A DNA stretch of 64,000 bases from Fusobacterium ulcerans (GCF_003019675.1 NZ_CP028105.1:3426282-3490281); one strand, 5' to 3'. Shown: positions 1 through 8,403, counted from the first letter of the stretch. Notes: generated by a model not told the origin, from the sequence alone. Numbers and translations are program-made.

Positions 1-152
1 TCCATAAATGCCGTTCCTGCCACTTGTTCCTCTGCTCCAATAGCAAGAAGTATCTCTGTAGTAAATTGTGAAGCTGATACAGCTCTTTGAGGTGCTTTTC
101 CAAAACTGATATTGCTCAGAATAACCAAAAATAGAAGTAATCTTTTAAACAT
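1..152 (-). CDS. BtuF-like ABC transporter binding protein, N-terminus only (cut by window edge)
   Basis: Reading leftward from an ATG at 152 gives 50 codons that run off the window. The first 18 or so residues (MFKRLLLFLVILSNISFGK) form a signal peptide. The mature start, with RAVSASQFTTEILLAIGAE followed by EQVAGTAF, resembles the opening of cobalamin and siderophore periplasmic binding proteins (TroA/BtuF fold), where a Thr-Glu-hydrophobic stretch is followed by a Gly-Ala-Glu and a Val-Gly/Ala-Gly/Val turn. A GGAGG ribosome binding site lies just upstream. A cobalamin riboswitch and a terminator precede it, so it should bind a corrinoid in the periplasm. It is a second such protein besides the complete one at 13127-14029. 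The substrate is inferred from the riboswitch, not from seen residues. Confidence 0.72.
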   Translation of the reverse strand, partial: MFKRLLLFLVILSNISFGKAPQRAVSASQFTTEILLAIGAEEQVAGTAFM

Positions 153-170
153 ATTTTCCTCCAAAAAATA

Positions 171-201
171 AAAAAACCGTTCTTAAAATAAGAAGACGGC
201 A
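171..201 (-). terminator. Intrinsic terminator of cobalamin riboswitch leader 1
   Basis: On the minus strand an imperfect GC-bearing stem (CCGT..TCTT against AAGA-ACGG, with a small bulge) is followed by a run of Ts directly before the ribosome binding site of the BtuF-like gene. Its place between aptamer and gene makes it the likely expression platform. Confidence 0.6.
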
Positions 202-224
202 TAAAAATACCTTATCCGTCCTCG

Positions 225-395
225 CAGATATAGAATAAATCAATCTTTGGCAGGTCTCCTGACTTGACTTCATTTTACTTGCAAACCTTCCCAGCCGTGA
301 GCCAGTGGTGCTTTGCTTTCATCCATCTTACAGTGGCGGGACCGTGCAGGATTTCAACCTGCTTCCCTTTTAATCAAATGAACCATAGATTTCTA
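225..395 (-). promoter_or_regulatory. Cobalamin riboswitch 1 (upstream of BtuF-like gene)
   Basis: The minus strand carries the usual cobalamin aptamer elements in order: GGGAAGCAGGTTGAAATCC, then GGTCCCGCCACTGTAA, a GATGAAAGC element, CTGGGAAGG, and the B12 box AGTCAGGAGACCTGCC at 249-265. It sits between a strong promoter and a terminator. Binding of adenosyl- or another cobalamin should favour termination and so lower expression of the corrinoid binding protein. Confidence 0.95.
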
Positions 396-416
396 TTATA
401 TTTATATTTTTGATTA

Positions 417-445
417 ATTATACAATACTTAAATTTTTTAGTCAA
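417..445 (-). promoter_or_regulatory. Sigma-70 promoter for riboswitch leader 1
   Basis: The minus strand shows TTGACT (440-445), a 17-base spacer and a perfect TATAAT (417-422), about 20 bases before the aptamer. Confidence 0.75.
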
Positions 446-610
446 ATGAATAGTGAAATATCTTCCATTATTTATATTTTAATCTTTTAGTTTCATAGAA
501 TATAGATGCTTTTCAGCTTAAAATTCAGTACTTTCTTTTTCTTGTTCTTCCAATTTTACACTTTCATTGTAAATTAAAATTTCTTTTTTTCATATCACAT
601 GTTATTTTAG

Positions 611-639
611 TTGACATTATATTATTAATTTAGTATAAT
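611..639 (+). promoter_or_regulatory. Sigma-70 promoter for TonB receptor 1 leader
   Basis: A perfect TTGACA (611-616) and a perfect TATAAT (634-639) are separated by 17 bases. They lie just before cobalamin riboswitch 2, so the strength of the receptor gene would be set by the riboswitch and not by the promoter. Confidence 0.88.
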
Positions 640-649
640 CTGTGCGTAA

Positions 650-823
650 TAAAATATATTTAGGTGCTTTTATAAAGCTTAATAGAGGAAGCAGGGTGAA
701 AATCCCTCACAGCGAGAGCTGCTGTATAGTGGACGAAATCACATTATGTCACTGGGAAACTGGGAAGGCGTGAGAGTAGGATGAAACTGAGTCAGAAGAC
801 TTACCAAATAGTCATATATTTTG
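650..823 (+). promoter_or_regulatory. Cobalamin riboswitch 2 (variant core), TonB receptor 1
   Basis: The elements GAGGAAGCAGGGTGAAAATC, a GTGGACGAAAT segment, CACTGGGAAACTGGGAAGG, and the B12-box-like AGTCAGAAGACTTACC appear in the cobalamin riboswitch order. The core differs from the other leaders here: where they have GGTCCCGCCACTGT, this one has CACAGCGAGAGCTGCTGTA, which can form a small CAGC/GCTG hairpin. Flanking A/T-rich arms (AAATATAT and ATATATTT) can close the P1 stem. It is nearly identical to the leader at 4088-4257. Confidence 0.88.
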
Positions 824-884
824 TTTAAAAAGCTTTTTTGCTTATTAAACATATTTTTAAATTGACTCTCTAGTAAGGTAGGAT

Positions 885-908
885 CTCTATTTTATTAGAG
901 TTTTTTTA
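885..908 (+). terminator. Terminator of riboswitch leader 2
   Basis: A short CTCTA/TAGAG hairpin followed by seven Ts lies between the aptamer and the receptor gene. A further CTCTCTAG copy 15 bases upstream could pair with the same TAGAG, giving an alternative fold, and it is kept in the twin leader. Confidence 0.6.
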
Positions 909-985
909 TTTCTAATAAATAGTTCCCTTCCTACCAAAACACAGGAATTTTTTACAACTGAATCTTAAAAATATGGAGGAAAGAA

Positions 986-2965
986 ATGTACAAAAAAATT
1001 GGAATTTTAGCTTTGATTCTAAGCTCTACTATTTATGCTGAAGAAGTTCAAAGTACAAAGCTTAATGAAAGTGTTATCTCGACTGAAAACTTTGAAACAA
1101 GTGTAAGAGATACAGCAGCAAATATCTCTATTGTCACAGCAAAAGAGATTGAAAAAACTGGTGCAAAAAATCTTGTTGATGCTCTTAAAAATGTTCCTGG
1201 TATCTTTGTTAAACATTATGCTGGGGGAATAAAATTTGACATAAGAGGACTGAATTCAATGTACAGTGACAGAAATGCCCTGATTACACTTGATGGAGTT
1301 CCTGTGACATCTGCACAAGTATCAAATATTCCAATAGAAACTATTGAAAGAATTGAGGTAATCCCAGGTGGAGGAGGTATTCTCTATGGAGATAAAGCTA
1401 TTGGAGGTATAGTTAATATTATCAGTAAATCAGCTCTTGATAAAAAAAATTATGGAACTGTCTACTCTCAATTTGGAAGCAACAGTGAACATAAAGTAGG
1501 ATTCAATTATGGAACTAAACTTACAGACAGACTTATTACAGAAGTAGGATATACAGACTATGATTCTGATGGTTGGAGAAGAGGAGAGAAGTTTGATAAA
1601 AAAGAGGGGCGTTTTAAAGCTAAATACCTATTAGATGATGGAGAAATAGAATTTAAATACAATCACTCAGATAACAAAACATATAAAGGAATAGCTGTTC
1701 CAAGCTATATTCTTGATGATGACAGAAGAAATCCCGGAAGTCTTTCTAAGGGTAAAAATAAAAGTAATGATTACTATTTAAAATGGAAGCAAAACCTTTC
1801 AGAAGATACAGAGTTTTTGATATATGGAAACTATTATGAGAATAAAAAATGGCTTTTTAACAAAAGTAAAAACTCTTTCTACAGAGATGGGGATGAAGTA
1901 AGAAAATATGTGAAAGCTCAAATTAAACATACATATCTTCCAGAAAGCTATTTTATAGCTGGTATAGATATACTGCAAGATGAAGTGAAACCTTATGATA
2001 CTTCAGCTAAATGGAATGGATCTCTTGGAAGGTATGTAAAAAGTGGCGACTCAACTAAAGATGGTTTTGGTATCTTTGCTTTGAATAAATATTCTACTGG
2101 CAAATTCCAATTTACTCAAGGAATAAGATATGATTATGCAGATTATGACTTCTATTGGAGAAATGCCTCTCTTAATGCTTCTGACAAGAGAGGAACTAGA
2201 GACAACGCAAAATATAATGACTATTCTTTTGAGCTAAGTGCAAATTATCTATACTCTGAAACTGGTTCTACATACCTTACATACACAAGATCTTTCAGAA
2301 CTCCTACTGCTGGAGAAATTTATTATACTCGTAATTCAGAAAGACTTGATCCTCAGCTTCAGGATACTATCGAGCTTGGTATAAAAGATTTCTTTGCTAA
2401 TACTTATGTATCTGCTTCTACATTCTATAAAATGACCCATGATGAAATATATTCAACTATTCCTCCTGAATTTACTGGAATGGTAAACTACAATATAGGG
2501 AACAGTGAAAGAATAGGAGCTGAAGTTTATGCTGAACACTATATAGGTGATCTGACTTTGAAATCTTCAGTGACATATCTGCATCATAAAGTTATAAGTG
2601 GAAAATACAGTGGAAGCAAAATACCGAGCGTTCCCAACTGGAAGCTGACTTTTGGAGCTGGATATGACTTCAACAGCAATTTCTCTGTAGGAGCTGATGC
2701 TATCTATGCTGGAAACACATATGATCTAGATGATATAGCTAATGACAGAAAAGAGGATACTGGAGAATATTTTACAGTGGATATATTCTCACAATATAAA
2801 TTTGATAATGGAATATCTCTTACATTTAGAATCAACAATGTATTTGATGAAAAATATAATGAATATGCCGGATTCTGGGATGACAGTAAATACGGTATAG
2901 ATCAAAGACATTATTACCCTGCTATTGGGAGAACATATACTGCTGGCATAAGCTACTCGTTTTAA
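986..2965 (+). CDS. btuB: TonB-dependent outer-membrane corrinoid receptor (BtuB-like) 1
   Basis: This 659-residue protein has a signal peptide (residues 1-18, ending ..STIYA), a TonB-box-like stretch near residues 25-35 (KLNESVIST), and a plug domain at about residues 40-150 with the typical TAANISIVTAKEIEKTGA start and the GGGGILYGDKAIGGIVNII plug end. The rest is a 22-strand-type barrel ending in the aromatic C-terminal strand (..GISYSF). It shares its first 14 or so residues and general design with the receptor at 4396-6429, but most of the sequence has diverged. The upstream cobalamin riboswitch argues for corrinoid import and against haem or siderophore import. A GGAGG site precedes the ATG. 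Exact ligand preference cannot be read from the sequence. Confidence 0.87.
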   Translation: MYKKIGILALILSSTIYAEEVQSTKLNESVISTENFETSVRDTAANISIVTAKEIEKTGAKNLVDALKNVPGIFVKHYAGGIKFDIRGLNSMYSDRNALITLDGVPVTSAQVSNIPIETIERIEVIPGGGGILYGDKAIGGIVNIISKSALDKKNYGTVYSQFGSNSEHKVGFNYGTKLTDRLITEVGYTDYDSDGWRRGEKFDKKEGRFKAKYLLDDGEIEFKYNHSDNKTYKGIAVPSYILDDDRRNPGSLSKGKNKSNDYYLKWKQNLSEDTEFLIYGNYYENKKWLFNKSKNSFYRDGDEVRKYVKAQIKHTYLPESYFIAGIDILQDEVKPYDTSAKWNGSLGRYVKSGDSTKDGFGIFALNKYSTGKFQFTQGIRYDYADYDFYWRNASLNASDKRGTRDNAKYNDYSFELSANYLYSETGSTYLTYTRSFRTPTAGEIYYTRNSERLDPQLQDTIELGIKDFFANTYVSASTFYKMTHDEIYSTIPPEFTGMVNYNIGNSERIGAEVYAEHYIGDLTLKSSVTYLHHKVISGKYSGSKIPSVPNWKLTFGAGYDFNSNFSVGADAIYAGNTYDLDDIANDRKEDTGEYFTVDIFSQYKFDNGISLTFRINNVFDEKYNEYAGFWDDSKYGIDQRHYYPAIGRTYTAGISYSF

Positions 2966-2980
2966 TTAAAAACAACATAT

Positions 2981-3040
2981 CCCCTTAAGAAAAAAAGCAT
3001 CACATAAATACTAAATTATCTTAAGGGGATTTTATTTTTT
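2981..3040 (+). terminator. Terminator after TonB receptor 1
   Basis: A perfect 10 bp stem, CCCCTTAAGA with TCTTAAGGGG, is followed by ATTTTATTTTTT, 16 bases after the receptor stop. Confidence 0.85.
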
Positions 3041-3141
3041 TAAAATTCAATATTAAAAATCTGTTGGTGAAATAAGGAGAGTGTGAAAAAATTTCTGTAA
3101 ATCATAACTTTATATAATAAAAATTTGAGCTTTCCAATATA

Positions 3142-3183
3142 AAAGACCTGTTAAACAAAACTTTTGCTTCACAGATCCTTTCT
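3142..3183 (-). terminator. Weak terminator candidate after MORN protein 1
   Basis: The minus strand can form an interrupted stem (AAAG..CTGT with ACAG..CTTT) followed by a short T-rich run. It lies directly after the stop of the MORN gene. The stem is weak. Confidence 0.35.
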
Positions 3184-3188
3184 TATTA

Positions 3189-3782
3189 TTATTCACTTAT
3201 ATTTTTACTTGATACAATTTCACCATCTTTATATTCTCTCTCTAAAATTACTTTTCCATTTTCATATATTTTTTCTGTACCATGAAGTACATACTCTTTG
3301 TAATTTTGCTCATGCTCTAAATTACCATTTTTGTCATAAAATTTTGATGTTCCATGAAGGCAGTCTTTCTTGTAATTCAACTCTGCTATTATTTTTCCAT
3401 TCTCCTGATAGCCTTTTTCCATCCCATCCTTTTCTCCATCTTTGTAGTTTGTTTCCATTTTAAGCTGTCCACTATCATAATATATTCTGCTTATTCCATC
3501 TAATTTACCATCTTTGTATCCTGTAGACTCCCATTTTATAGTTCCATTTTCATGATATCCCTTTTCTGAATTTAATTTCCCTTCATTATAAACCTGCTTC
3601 TTTATTATTTTATCCCCTTCACTTACACTCATTATTCCAGTATATGGTTTGCTCTCTTCCTTTTTATATAAAAGCTTATCTTCTCTCACTTCTACATTAT
3701 AATATTCTTCATTTCTTTCTGTTCCAGAAACAGTGATAAAGACCACCAATAACAGCAATAATATTATAAAAACTTTTTTCAT
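3189..3782 (-). CDS. Secreted MORN/YwqK-like repeat protein 1
   Basis: I start this gene at the ATG at 3782 (197 residues), because it opens a clear signal peptide (MKKVFIILLLLLVVFITVSG) and has a GGGGGAA stretch about 9 bases upstream; an in-frame ATG at 3806 is less likely. After a short linker the protein is a chain of about six 20-24-residue MORN-like units with the pattern Y-x-D/N-G-x-L/K-x-G. This is the family often annotated as YwqK antitoxins, although a toxin role is not shown for these. It sits alone between the two receptor units on the opposite strand and has no riboswitch of its own. A cell-surface or periplasmic scaffold role is only a guess. Confidence 0.75.
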   Translation of the reverse strand: MKKVFIILLLLLVVFITVSGTERNEEYYNVEVREDKLLYKKEESKPYTGIMSVSEGDKIIKKQVYNEGKLNSEKGYHENGTIKWESTGYKDGKLDGISRIYYDSGQLKMETNYKDGEKDGMEKGYQENGKIIAELNYKKDCLHGTSKFYDKNGNLEHEQNYKEYVLHGTEKIYENGKVILEREYKDGEIVSSKNISE

Positions 3783-4044
3783 AAACTCATTCCCCCAGTA
3801 TCTCAAATTTTGTACAACTTTTTAAATTTACAAAAAATACTCTTTCTCTCTTTATAATGATATATAAAAGAGGGTTTCTTGTCAATGCATTATTTATTCC
3901 ATTTTAAATATTAATTATATAACTCCTCTTAAAAAGATAAAAGATAAATTTAATGAAATTTTAAAAATTAATATTATAAAATTAAATCTTTTCTGAAGAC
4001 TCTATTCAAAAATTATCTTTCATAGAACAAGGATGAAATTAATG

Positions 4045-4073
4045 TTGACATTATATATTAAATCAAGTACAAT
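4045..4073 (+). promoter_or_regulatory. Sigma-70 promoter for TonB receptor 2 leader
   Basis: TTGACA (4045-4050), a 17-base spacer and TACAAT (4068-4073). The surrounding bases resemble the promoter of the twin unit at 611-639. Confidence 0.82.
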
Positions 4074-4087
4074 TGGTTCGTAATCAA

Positions 4088-4257
4088 AAATATATTTAGG
4101 TGCTTTTTGTAAAGCTTAATAGAGGAAGCAGGGTGAAAATCCCTCACAGCGAAAGCTGCTGTATGGTGGACGAAATCACATTATGTCACTGGGAAACTGG
4201 GAAGGCGTGAGAGTAGGTTGAAACTAAGTCAGAAGACTTACCAAATAGTCATATATA
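4088..4257 (+). promoter_or_regulatory. Cobalamin riboswitch 3 (variant core), TonB receptor 2
   Basis: Nearly base-for-base the same as riboswitch 2, with only a handful of substitutions over about 165 bases. It has the same variant core (CACAGCGAAAGCTGCTGTA) and the same B12-box variant (GTCAGAAGACTTACC). The downstream bases up to the terminator are also kept. Confidence 0.88.
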
Positions 4258-4318
4258 CACTTATCAATGATTTGAAATCTCATTGTGTATTTTTAATTTG
4301 ACTCTCTAGTAGGTAGAA

Positions 4319-4343
4319 CTCTCTATTTATTAGAGTTTTTTTA
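4319..4343 (+). terminator. Terminator of riboswitch leader 3
   Basis: A CTCTA/TAGAG hairpin with a five-base loop is followed by seven Ts, then the receptor ribosome binding site (AAGGGGG). A CTCTCTAG alternative partner lies upstream, as in leader 2. Confidence 0.6.
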
Positions 4344-4395
4344 TTTACAAGACCTTATATATTTTTTGAAAAAATAATATTTTAAGGGGGAAAAA

Positions 4396-6429
4396 ATGTA
4401 TAAGAAAATTGGGATTTTAGCATTAATTTTAAGTTCATCTCTGTTTGCAGAGGAATTAGGAAAAAAGGAAGAATTTGCTGTAAAGCTTAATGAATCAACT
4501 ATTACATCAGAAAGATATGATGAGACTCCTGTTATTGAAACAGCTAAAAATGTTACTGTTATCACAAGTGAAGAGATTGAAAAAAGAGGATATAAAAGTG
4601 TGGATGAAGCTCTTGTAAATGTTCCCGGTCTTTCTTTTGCAGGTGGATATTTATCAATGAGAGGGCAAGTTCCAAGCATGGGAAACAAACATCTGGTTGT
4701 ACTGGTTGATGGGATTCCTCAAAATGGCATGGATAATAGGTCATTCGATTTAGATTTTATTCCTGTAGAACAAATAGAAAAAATAGAGGTAGTTCCTGCT
4801 GGAGGAGCTATTATGTATGGAGGAAATGCTACTTCTGGAGTTATCAACATCATTACTAAAGAAAATGAAAACAAAAAATATTGGGGAAATGCTGGACTTC
4901 AAGTGGGTTCATTCAATGAAAGAAAGTATAAATTAAACTACGGAACTAATCTAACAGAAAATTTATCAATAGATGCCAGATATATTAATACAGATAAAGA
5001 TGGGTATAGAGATTATACGAAAAAGGAATCTGAATTTGAAGAAATAGGGGCTAAATACAAATTAAAAGATGGAAATATAGGTTTTAAATATATTCGCAAT
5101 GAAAGAAAATCAACAGGTTCTGGATATCTTACCAAAGCTCAATATGATCATGATAGGAGGCAAAATGATTCAAGTTATAAAGAAAAAATAGCTCATGATA
5201 CACAAGATAAATATATTCTTGAATTTAACAAAAAGCTGTCTGGCAACTTATCTCTTTCAGCTGTAGCTGAATATCGTGAGAGGGAATATACTTATTCTCA
5301 GCCTAAAACAGCTGCATATTCATCATATCATAGCAGAGTAAAAAATACTGATTCTCTATATACAAATGCGCAGTTAAAATATAGCTATGCTGAAAAAAGC
5401 AATTTAATATTTGGAGGAGACTATTCTAAAGCTAAAGTTAAAGAAGATGGATATAGTACTTCTGGTTCTACAATTTATCGTAAAACATATACAGTAACTG
5501 ACTATGAAGCTATTGGTGGTTATCTTCTTAATAAATATAGTTATAATAATTTTATCTTTACTCAGGGAATTAGAGTGGAAAGAAATAAATTTGATGAAGA
5601 TGAAGCCTCTTATAAGACTGATGGAACTTTTAAAAATAAAAAAAATATTAATGATTCCAATACAAATACAAACTATGAATTAACAGCAAACTATATGTTT
5701 TCTGAAGATACTTCAGGATATGTCAGCTGGAATAGAGTATATAGATCTCCTAATCTGACTGAATATACTAGTTGGAAAACAAATAAAAATACCAATGAAA
5801 CTGCTTCAAGAGATTCTCAGGAAGTTGATACTTTTGAAATTGGTCTTAAGTCTCTTATAAATAATATTTATTTGTCTGGAGCTGTATTCTATATCAAAGG
5901 GAATAAAGAGATAATGTACGATTATTATAGAGATGAAATAGCAATAGATAAATCTGAAAGTGGAAGCTACTACAACCTTGATGGAAAAACTGAAAGAATA
6001 GGAATTGAACTTGCCAGTGAACAATATTTCGACAAATTAACATTGAGAGAAAATTTTACATATATGCATAATGAAATTGTAGATGGCCCATATAAAGGAA
6101 ACGATATTCCTGGTGTAAGCAATGTAATATTCGGATTAGGAGCTACCTATGAAATCACTTCTCAGTTTACTTTTAACATTGAATCAAATTACCATGGAAA
6201 AGCTTATCTAATCAATGATTATTATAATAAAGTTCCCAAAAGAAATAGCTATATGGTTACAAATATTTCTGCAAAATATAATTTTGAAAATGGTGTATCT
6301 CTTGCTGCTGGAATAGATAATGTTTTCAATGAAATTTACTGTGACTATATTACTTATGCAGGTACAAAAATCAATTATTCTCCTTCACCTGAGAGAACAT
6401 ATTATGTAAGTGCTGAATATAAATTTTAA
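4396..6429 (+). CDS. btuB: TonB-dependent outer-membrane corrinoid receptor (BtuB-like) 2
   Basis: This 677-residue protein has a signal peptide (MYKKIGILALILSSSLFA), a TonB-box-like stretch (VKLNESTITSERY), and a plug at about residues 45-160. The plug includes a conserved GGAIMYGGNATSGVINIIT end. A long barrel follows, ending ..YYVSAEYKF with a terminal Phe. The signal peptide is nearly the same as in the receptor at 986-2965, which points to a duplication of the leader and gene start, but the bodies have diverged and probably bind different corrinoids or differ in affinity. The next gene starts only 20 bases after the stop, so the two are likely co-transcribed under riboswitch 3. Confidence 0.87.
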   Translation: MYKKIGILALILSSSLFAEELGKKEEFAVKLNESTITSERYDETPVIETAKNVTVITSEEIEKRGYKSVDEALVNVPGLSFAGGYLSMRGQVPSMGNKHLVVLVDGIPQNGMDNRSFDLDFIPVEQIEKIEVVPAGGAIMYGGNATSGVINIITKENENKKYWGNAGLQVGSFNERKYKLNYGTNLTENLSIDARYINTDKDGYRDYTKKESEFEEIGAKYKLKDGNIGFKYIRNERKSTGSGYLTKAQYDHDRRQNDSSYKEKIAHDTQDKYILEFNKKLSGNLSLSAVAEYREREYTYSQPKTAAYSSYHSRVKNTDSLYTNAQLKYSYAEKSNLIFGGDYSKAKVKEDGYSTSGSTIYRKTYTVTDYEAIGGYLLNKYSYNNFIFTQGIRVERNKFDEDEASYKTDGTFKNKKNINDSNTNTNYELTANYMFSEDTSGYVSWNRVYRSPNLTEYTSWKTNKNTNETASRDSQEVDTFEIGLKSLINNIYLSGAVFYIKGNKEIMYDYYRDEIAIDKSESGSYYNLDGKTERIGIELASEQYFDKLTLRENFTYMHNEIVDGPYKGNDIPGVSNVIFGLGATYEITSQFTFNIESNYHGKAYLINDYYNKVPKRNSYMVTNISAKYNFENGVSLAAGIDNVFNEIYCDYITYAGTKINYSPSPERTYYVSAEYKF

Positions 6430-6449
6430 TTCTAAACAGGGAGGAGACA

Positions 6450-6980
6450 ATGAAAAAATTTAATAAACACTTTATACTCTCAATACTATTTCTATTTTTT
6501 ACATTGAATACATATAGTTATAGAGTAAAAGAAAGCCCTACAGAGAGATTCAAAATCGAAAATTTTAAAGATGAAATTAAAAAGACAAATTTTAAGTTTG
6601 ACGAATTTGGAAAAGCAAAAGATTACGGAATTCTTGGATACTATAATTTTGTTCCTTTAAAAAGCAATGGTAAAATATCCGCATATGCCTGTTTGACTCA
6701 TCTTAAAGTATATGACAGACATGAGCCTTTTATTGTTATAGTTTCTTTAGATGGAAAAATAATAGACTATTCTATTCCAGAAGCAAAGAAAAAACATTTT
6801 CCTCTTAATTCAGATAATGTGAAAAAAATGGTAATTGGGAAAGATAAAAACAATGTAAAAATGGACGCAGTAGCTGGTTCTACTTTTCACGTTCCTGCCA
6901 TTAATGCTGAATTAAAAAACATATTAAATATTTTTGAATATCGAAAAGAAATAATTAGAAAAGATGAAGTAAAAGTATAA
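6450..6980 (+). CDS. Secreted FMN-binding-domain protein
   Basis: This 176-residue protein has a signal peptide (about residues 1-23, ending ..FTLNTYS). Its C-terminal half resembles the FMN-binding domain of RnfG/NqrC-type proteins: the stretch DAVAGSTFHVPAINAEL matches the D-x-[IV]-[ST]-G-A-[ST] flavin-attachment motif, with Ala for Ser/Thr and a swapped Gly-Ser, so flavin attachment on the Thr is plausible but not certain. It follows the corrinoid receptor by 20 bases with a GGGAGGAG ribosome binding site and ends at its own terminator. I infer a role linked to corrinoid uptake, perhaps reduction of cob(III)alamin in the periplasm, but this is a guess from position. Confidence 0.65.
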   Translation: MKKFNKHFILSILFLFFTLNTYSYRVKESPTERFKIENFKDEIKKTNFKFDEFGKAKDYGILGYYNFVPLKSNGKISAYACLTHLKVYDRHEPFIVIVSLDGKIIDYSIPEAKKKHFPLNSDNVKKMVIGKDKNNVKMDAVAGSTFHVPAINAELKNILNIFEYRKEIIRKDEVKV

Positions 6981-6994
6981 AATTTTGTATAATA

Positions 6995-7037
6995 AAATGA
7001 GATGAGCCCAGCTGCAAGTTCATCTCATTTTTATTTA
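6995..7037 (+). terminator. Terminator after receptor 2 operon
   Basis: An 11 bp stem, AAATGAGATGA with TCATCTCATTT, is followed by T-rich sequence, 15 bases after the FMN-binding gene. Confidence 0.8.
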
Positions 7038-7108
7038 TATTTCATGCTTGATTCCCAGTATTTTTAAAAATTCATCTTTGTTTTATAATTTAAAAATTGT
7101 TGTAAATT

Positions 7109-7279
7109 TTACTTTTTCTTATCTTTTTCAATTTCTGTATTTCTATTGAGTTTTTCTAAAATATTCAGATTAGTTATTTCGTGAAATTCCTCTTTTTCAT
7201 CCTTTTTCTCAATTTGAACTTTTCTATTCAATTCTTCCAAAATATTTAAATTAGTTAAATCTTCTTTTCTACTTTTCAT
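7109..7279 (-). CDS. 56-residue charged protein with two internal repeats
   Basis: An ATG at 7279 overlaps the stop of the preceding gene as ATGA (7276-7279), and the frame stays open for 56 codons. The product is highly charged and contains the same element twice, about 26 residues apart: LTNLNILEELNR and ITNLNILEKLNR, each followed by a Lys/Glu-rich tail. No domain is recognised. The ribosome binding site (AGGAGACC) lies inside the end of the upstream gene, so translation is probably coupled. A degraded version of this gene junction occurs at 21919-22022. Function unknown. Confidence 0.55.
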   Translation of the reverse strand: MKSRKEDLTNLNILEELNRKVQIEKKDEKEEFHEITNLNILEKLNRNTEIEKDKKK

Positions 7280-7500
7280 AGTTGGTCTCCTTTTATAATG
7301 TTAAATTTTAATAATTTTTCCATATTTGCTTCAATAAATTTATCAGTAATAATATATGACACTGTTTTTTGAATCACTGGAAGTTCTTTTCCAGAATAAA
7401 TAAACTCCACTTTTCTTTCTACATTTTTAAAATGCTCTCCATTTTCAATTACTTTTGCCAGTTCTCCAATATCAAATCCTTTTTTTAAATCTCTATTCAT
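7276..7500 (-). CDS. 74-residue hypothetical protein coupled to downstream small gene
   Basis: This gene has a good ribosome binding site (GGAGGAGG) and encodes 74 residues rich in Lys and Glu, with no signal peptide or membrane segment. I recognise no family. It ends ..NIIKGDQL with its stop overlapping the next start. It lies 85 bases after the MORN gene on the same strand, with no terminator seen between, so it may be part of the same B12-controlled transcript. A short peptide ending in the same GDQL and the same ATGA junction is found near the IS110 element. Confidence 0.6.
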   Translation of the reverse strand: MNRDLKKGFDIGELAKVIENGEHFKNVERKVEFIYSGKELPVIQKTVSYIITDKFIEANMEKLLKFNIIKGDQL

Positions 7501-7585
7501 CTCTTTCCTCCTCCTTAAATATTTATAATAAACATAAAATTAATATAAAGTTATTGCTGAAAAATATATTTTATTCCCAATAATT

Positions 7586-8332
7586 TTATGATGCTTCTCC
7601 TACAATTTTCCCTTCCATAAATGATGCTGTTCCCAGAAGTTTTCCATTTTCATAAAACATACTCCAGTTTCCATCCAGCATATCATTTTTAAAATAGCCT
7701 ATTGCATTAATCACACCATTCTCATAATATCTTATATATCTTCCATTTTTTATATGTTTTTTGTACTCTTCTTTTATCTCTATATCTCCATTTTCAAAAT
7801 AGTATGTAACTGCTCCCTCTAATTTAGCATTAACAAAATTTCTCACTACCTCTATCTTTCCATTTTGATAATAGAGTATATTTCTTCCGTGAAGTATATT
7901 TTTTCTATACATACTGCTTTCCTGTATTTCTCCATTAGGATAATAAGTCAATTTTTGCCCATTAAGTTTCCCGTTTTTAAAAAATGCCCTCATTTTAATA
8001 CTGCCGTTTTCATAATATTTTACCCATTCCCCATCCATTTGATCATCCTTAAAAGATATATATTCTTCTATATTTCCATTGAGATAAAACTGTGAGAAAT
8101 CACCATTTAATTTTCCTTCTTTGTATTCTGCCATCTCTTTTAATATTCCATTTTGATAGAATTTTTTACTTACTCCATCTTTGATTCCATTTTGATATGT
8201 TTCCTCTTCCTTTAAAATATCACTTGGATATCTGCATACTAATTTTCCAGTAAAAGGTTTATCTTCTCCTATTATAAATACTATTCCATTTACAGAAATT
8301 TTATTAAAAAATGGTACTTCTCTTATATTCAT
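7586..8332 (-). CDS. MORN/YwqK-like repeat protein 2 under a cobalamin riboswitch
   Basis: This 248-residue protein is made almost wholly of about ten MORN-like repeats of 20-23 residues (for example YYENGSIKMRAFFKNGKLNG). It has no evident signal peptide, unlike the two other MORN proteins here (3189-3782 and 38360-39040). The GGAGGG ribosome binding site and ATG follow, by about 30 bases, the terminator of a full cobalamin riboswitch. MORN repeats usually serve as protein or lipid contact surfaces. A link to B12 is unexpected and is inferred from the leader only. Confidence 0.78.
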   Translation of the reverse strand: MNIREVPFFNKISVNGIVFIIGEDKPFTGKLVCRYPSDILKEEETYQNGIKDGVSKKFYQNGILKEMAEYKEGKLNGDFSQFYLNGNIEEYISFKDDQMDGEWVKYYENGSIKMRAFFKNGKLNGQKLTYYPNGEIQESSMYRKNILHGRNILYYQNGKIEVVRNFVNAKLEGAVTYYFENGDIEIKEEYKKHIKNGRYIRYYENGVINAIGYFKNDMLDGNWSMFYENGKLLGTASFMEGKIVGEAS

Positions 8333-8359
8333 TTTTATCCCTCCATTTCATGACATAAA

Positions 8360-8403
8360 TAAAAAAATCCCAAAACTTACGATTATGTAAATTTCGGGAT
8401 TAA
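8360..8403 (-). terminator. Terminator of riboswitch leader 4
   Basis: On the minus strand AATCCC and GGGATT close an imperfect stem of about 15 bp followed by TTTTTTTATT, directly before the MORN gene ribosome binding site. Confidence 0.8.

Noticed and set aside
3164-3463. A 99-codon plus-strand frame opposite the MORN gene
   Set aside because: It lies wholly against the MORN repeats on the other strand and has an odd composition rich in His, Phe and Leu, with no ribosome binding site. It is a shadow of the repeat codons.
3189-8332. MORN/YwqK proteins as toxin-antitoxin components
   Set aside because: The antitoxin name comes from automated annotation of the family. No toxin gene of a known type stands next to any of the three, and two are exported.
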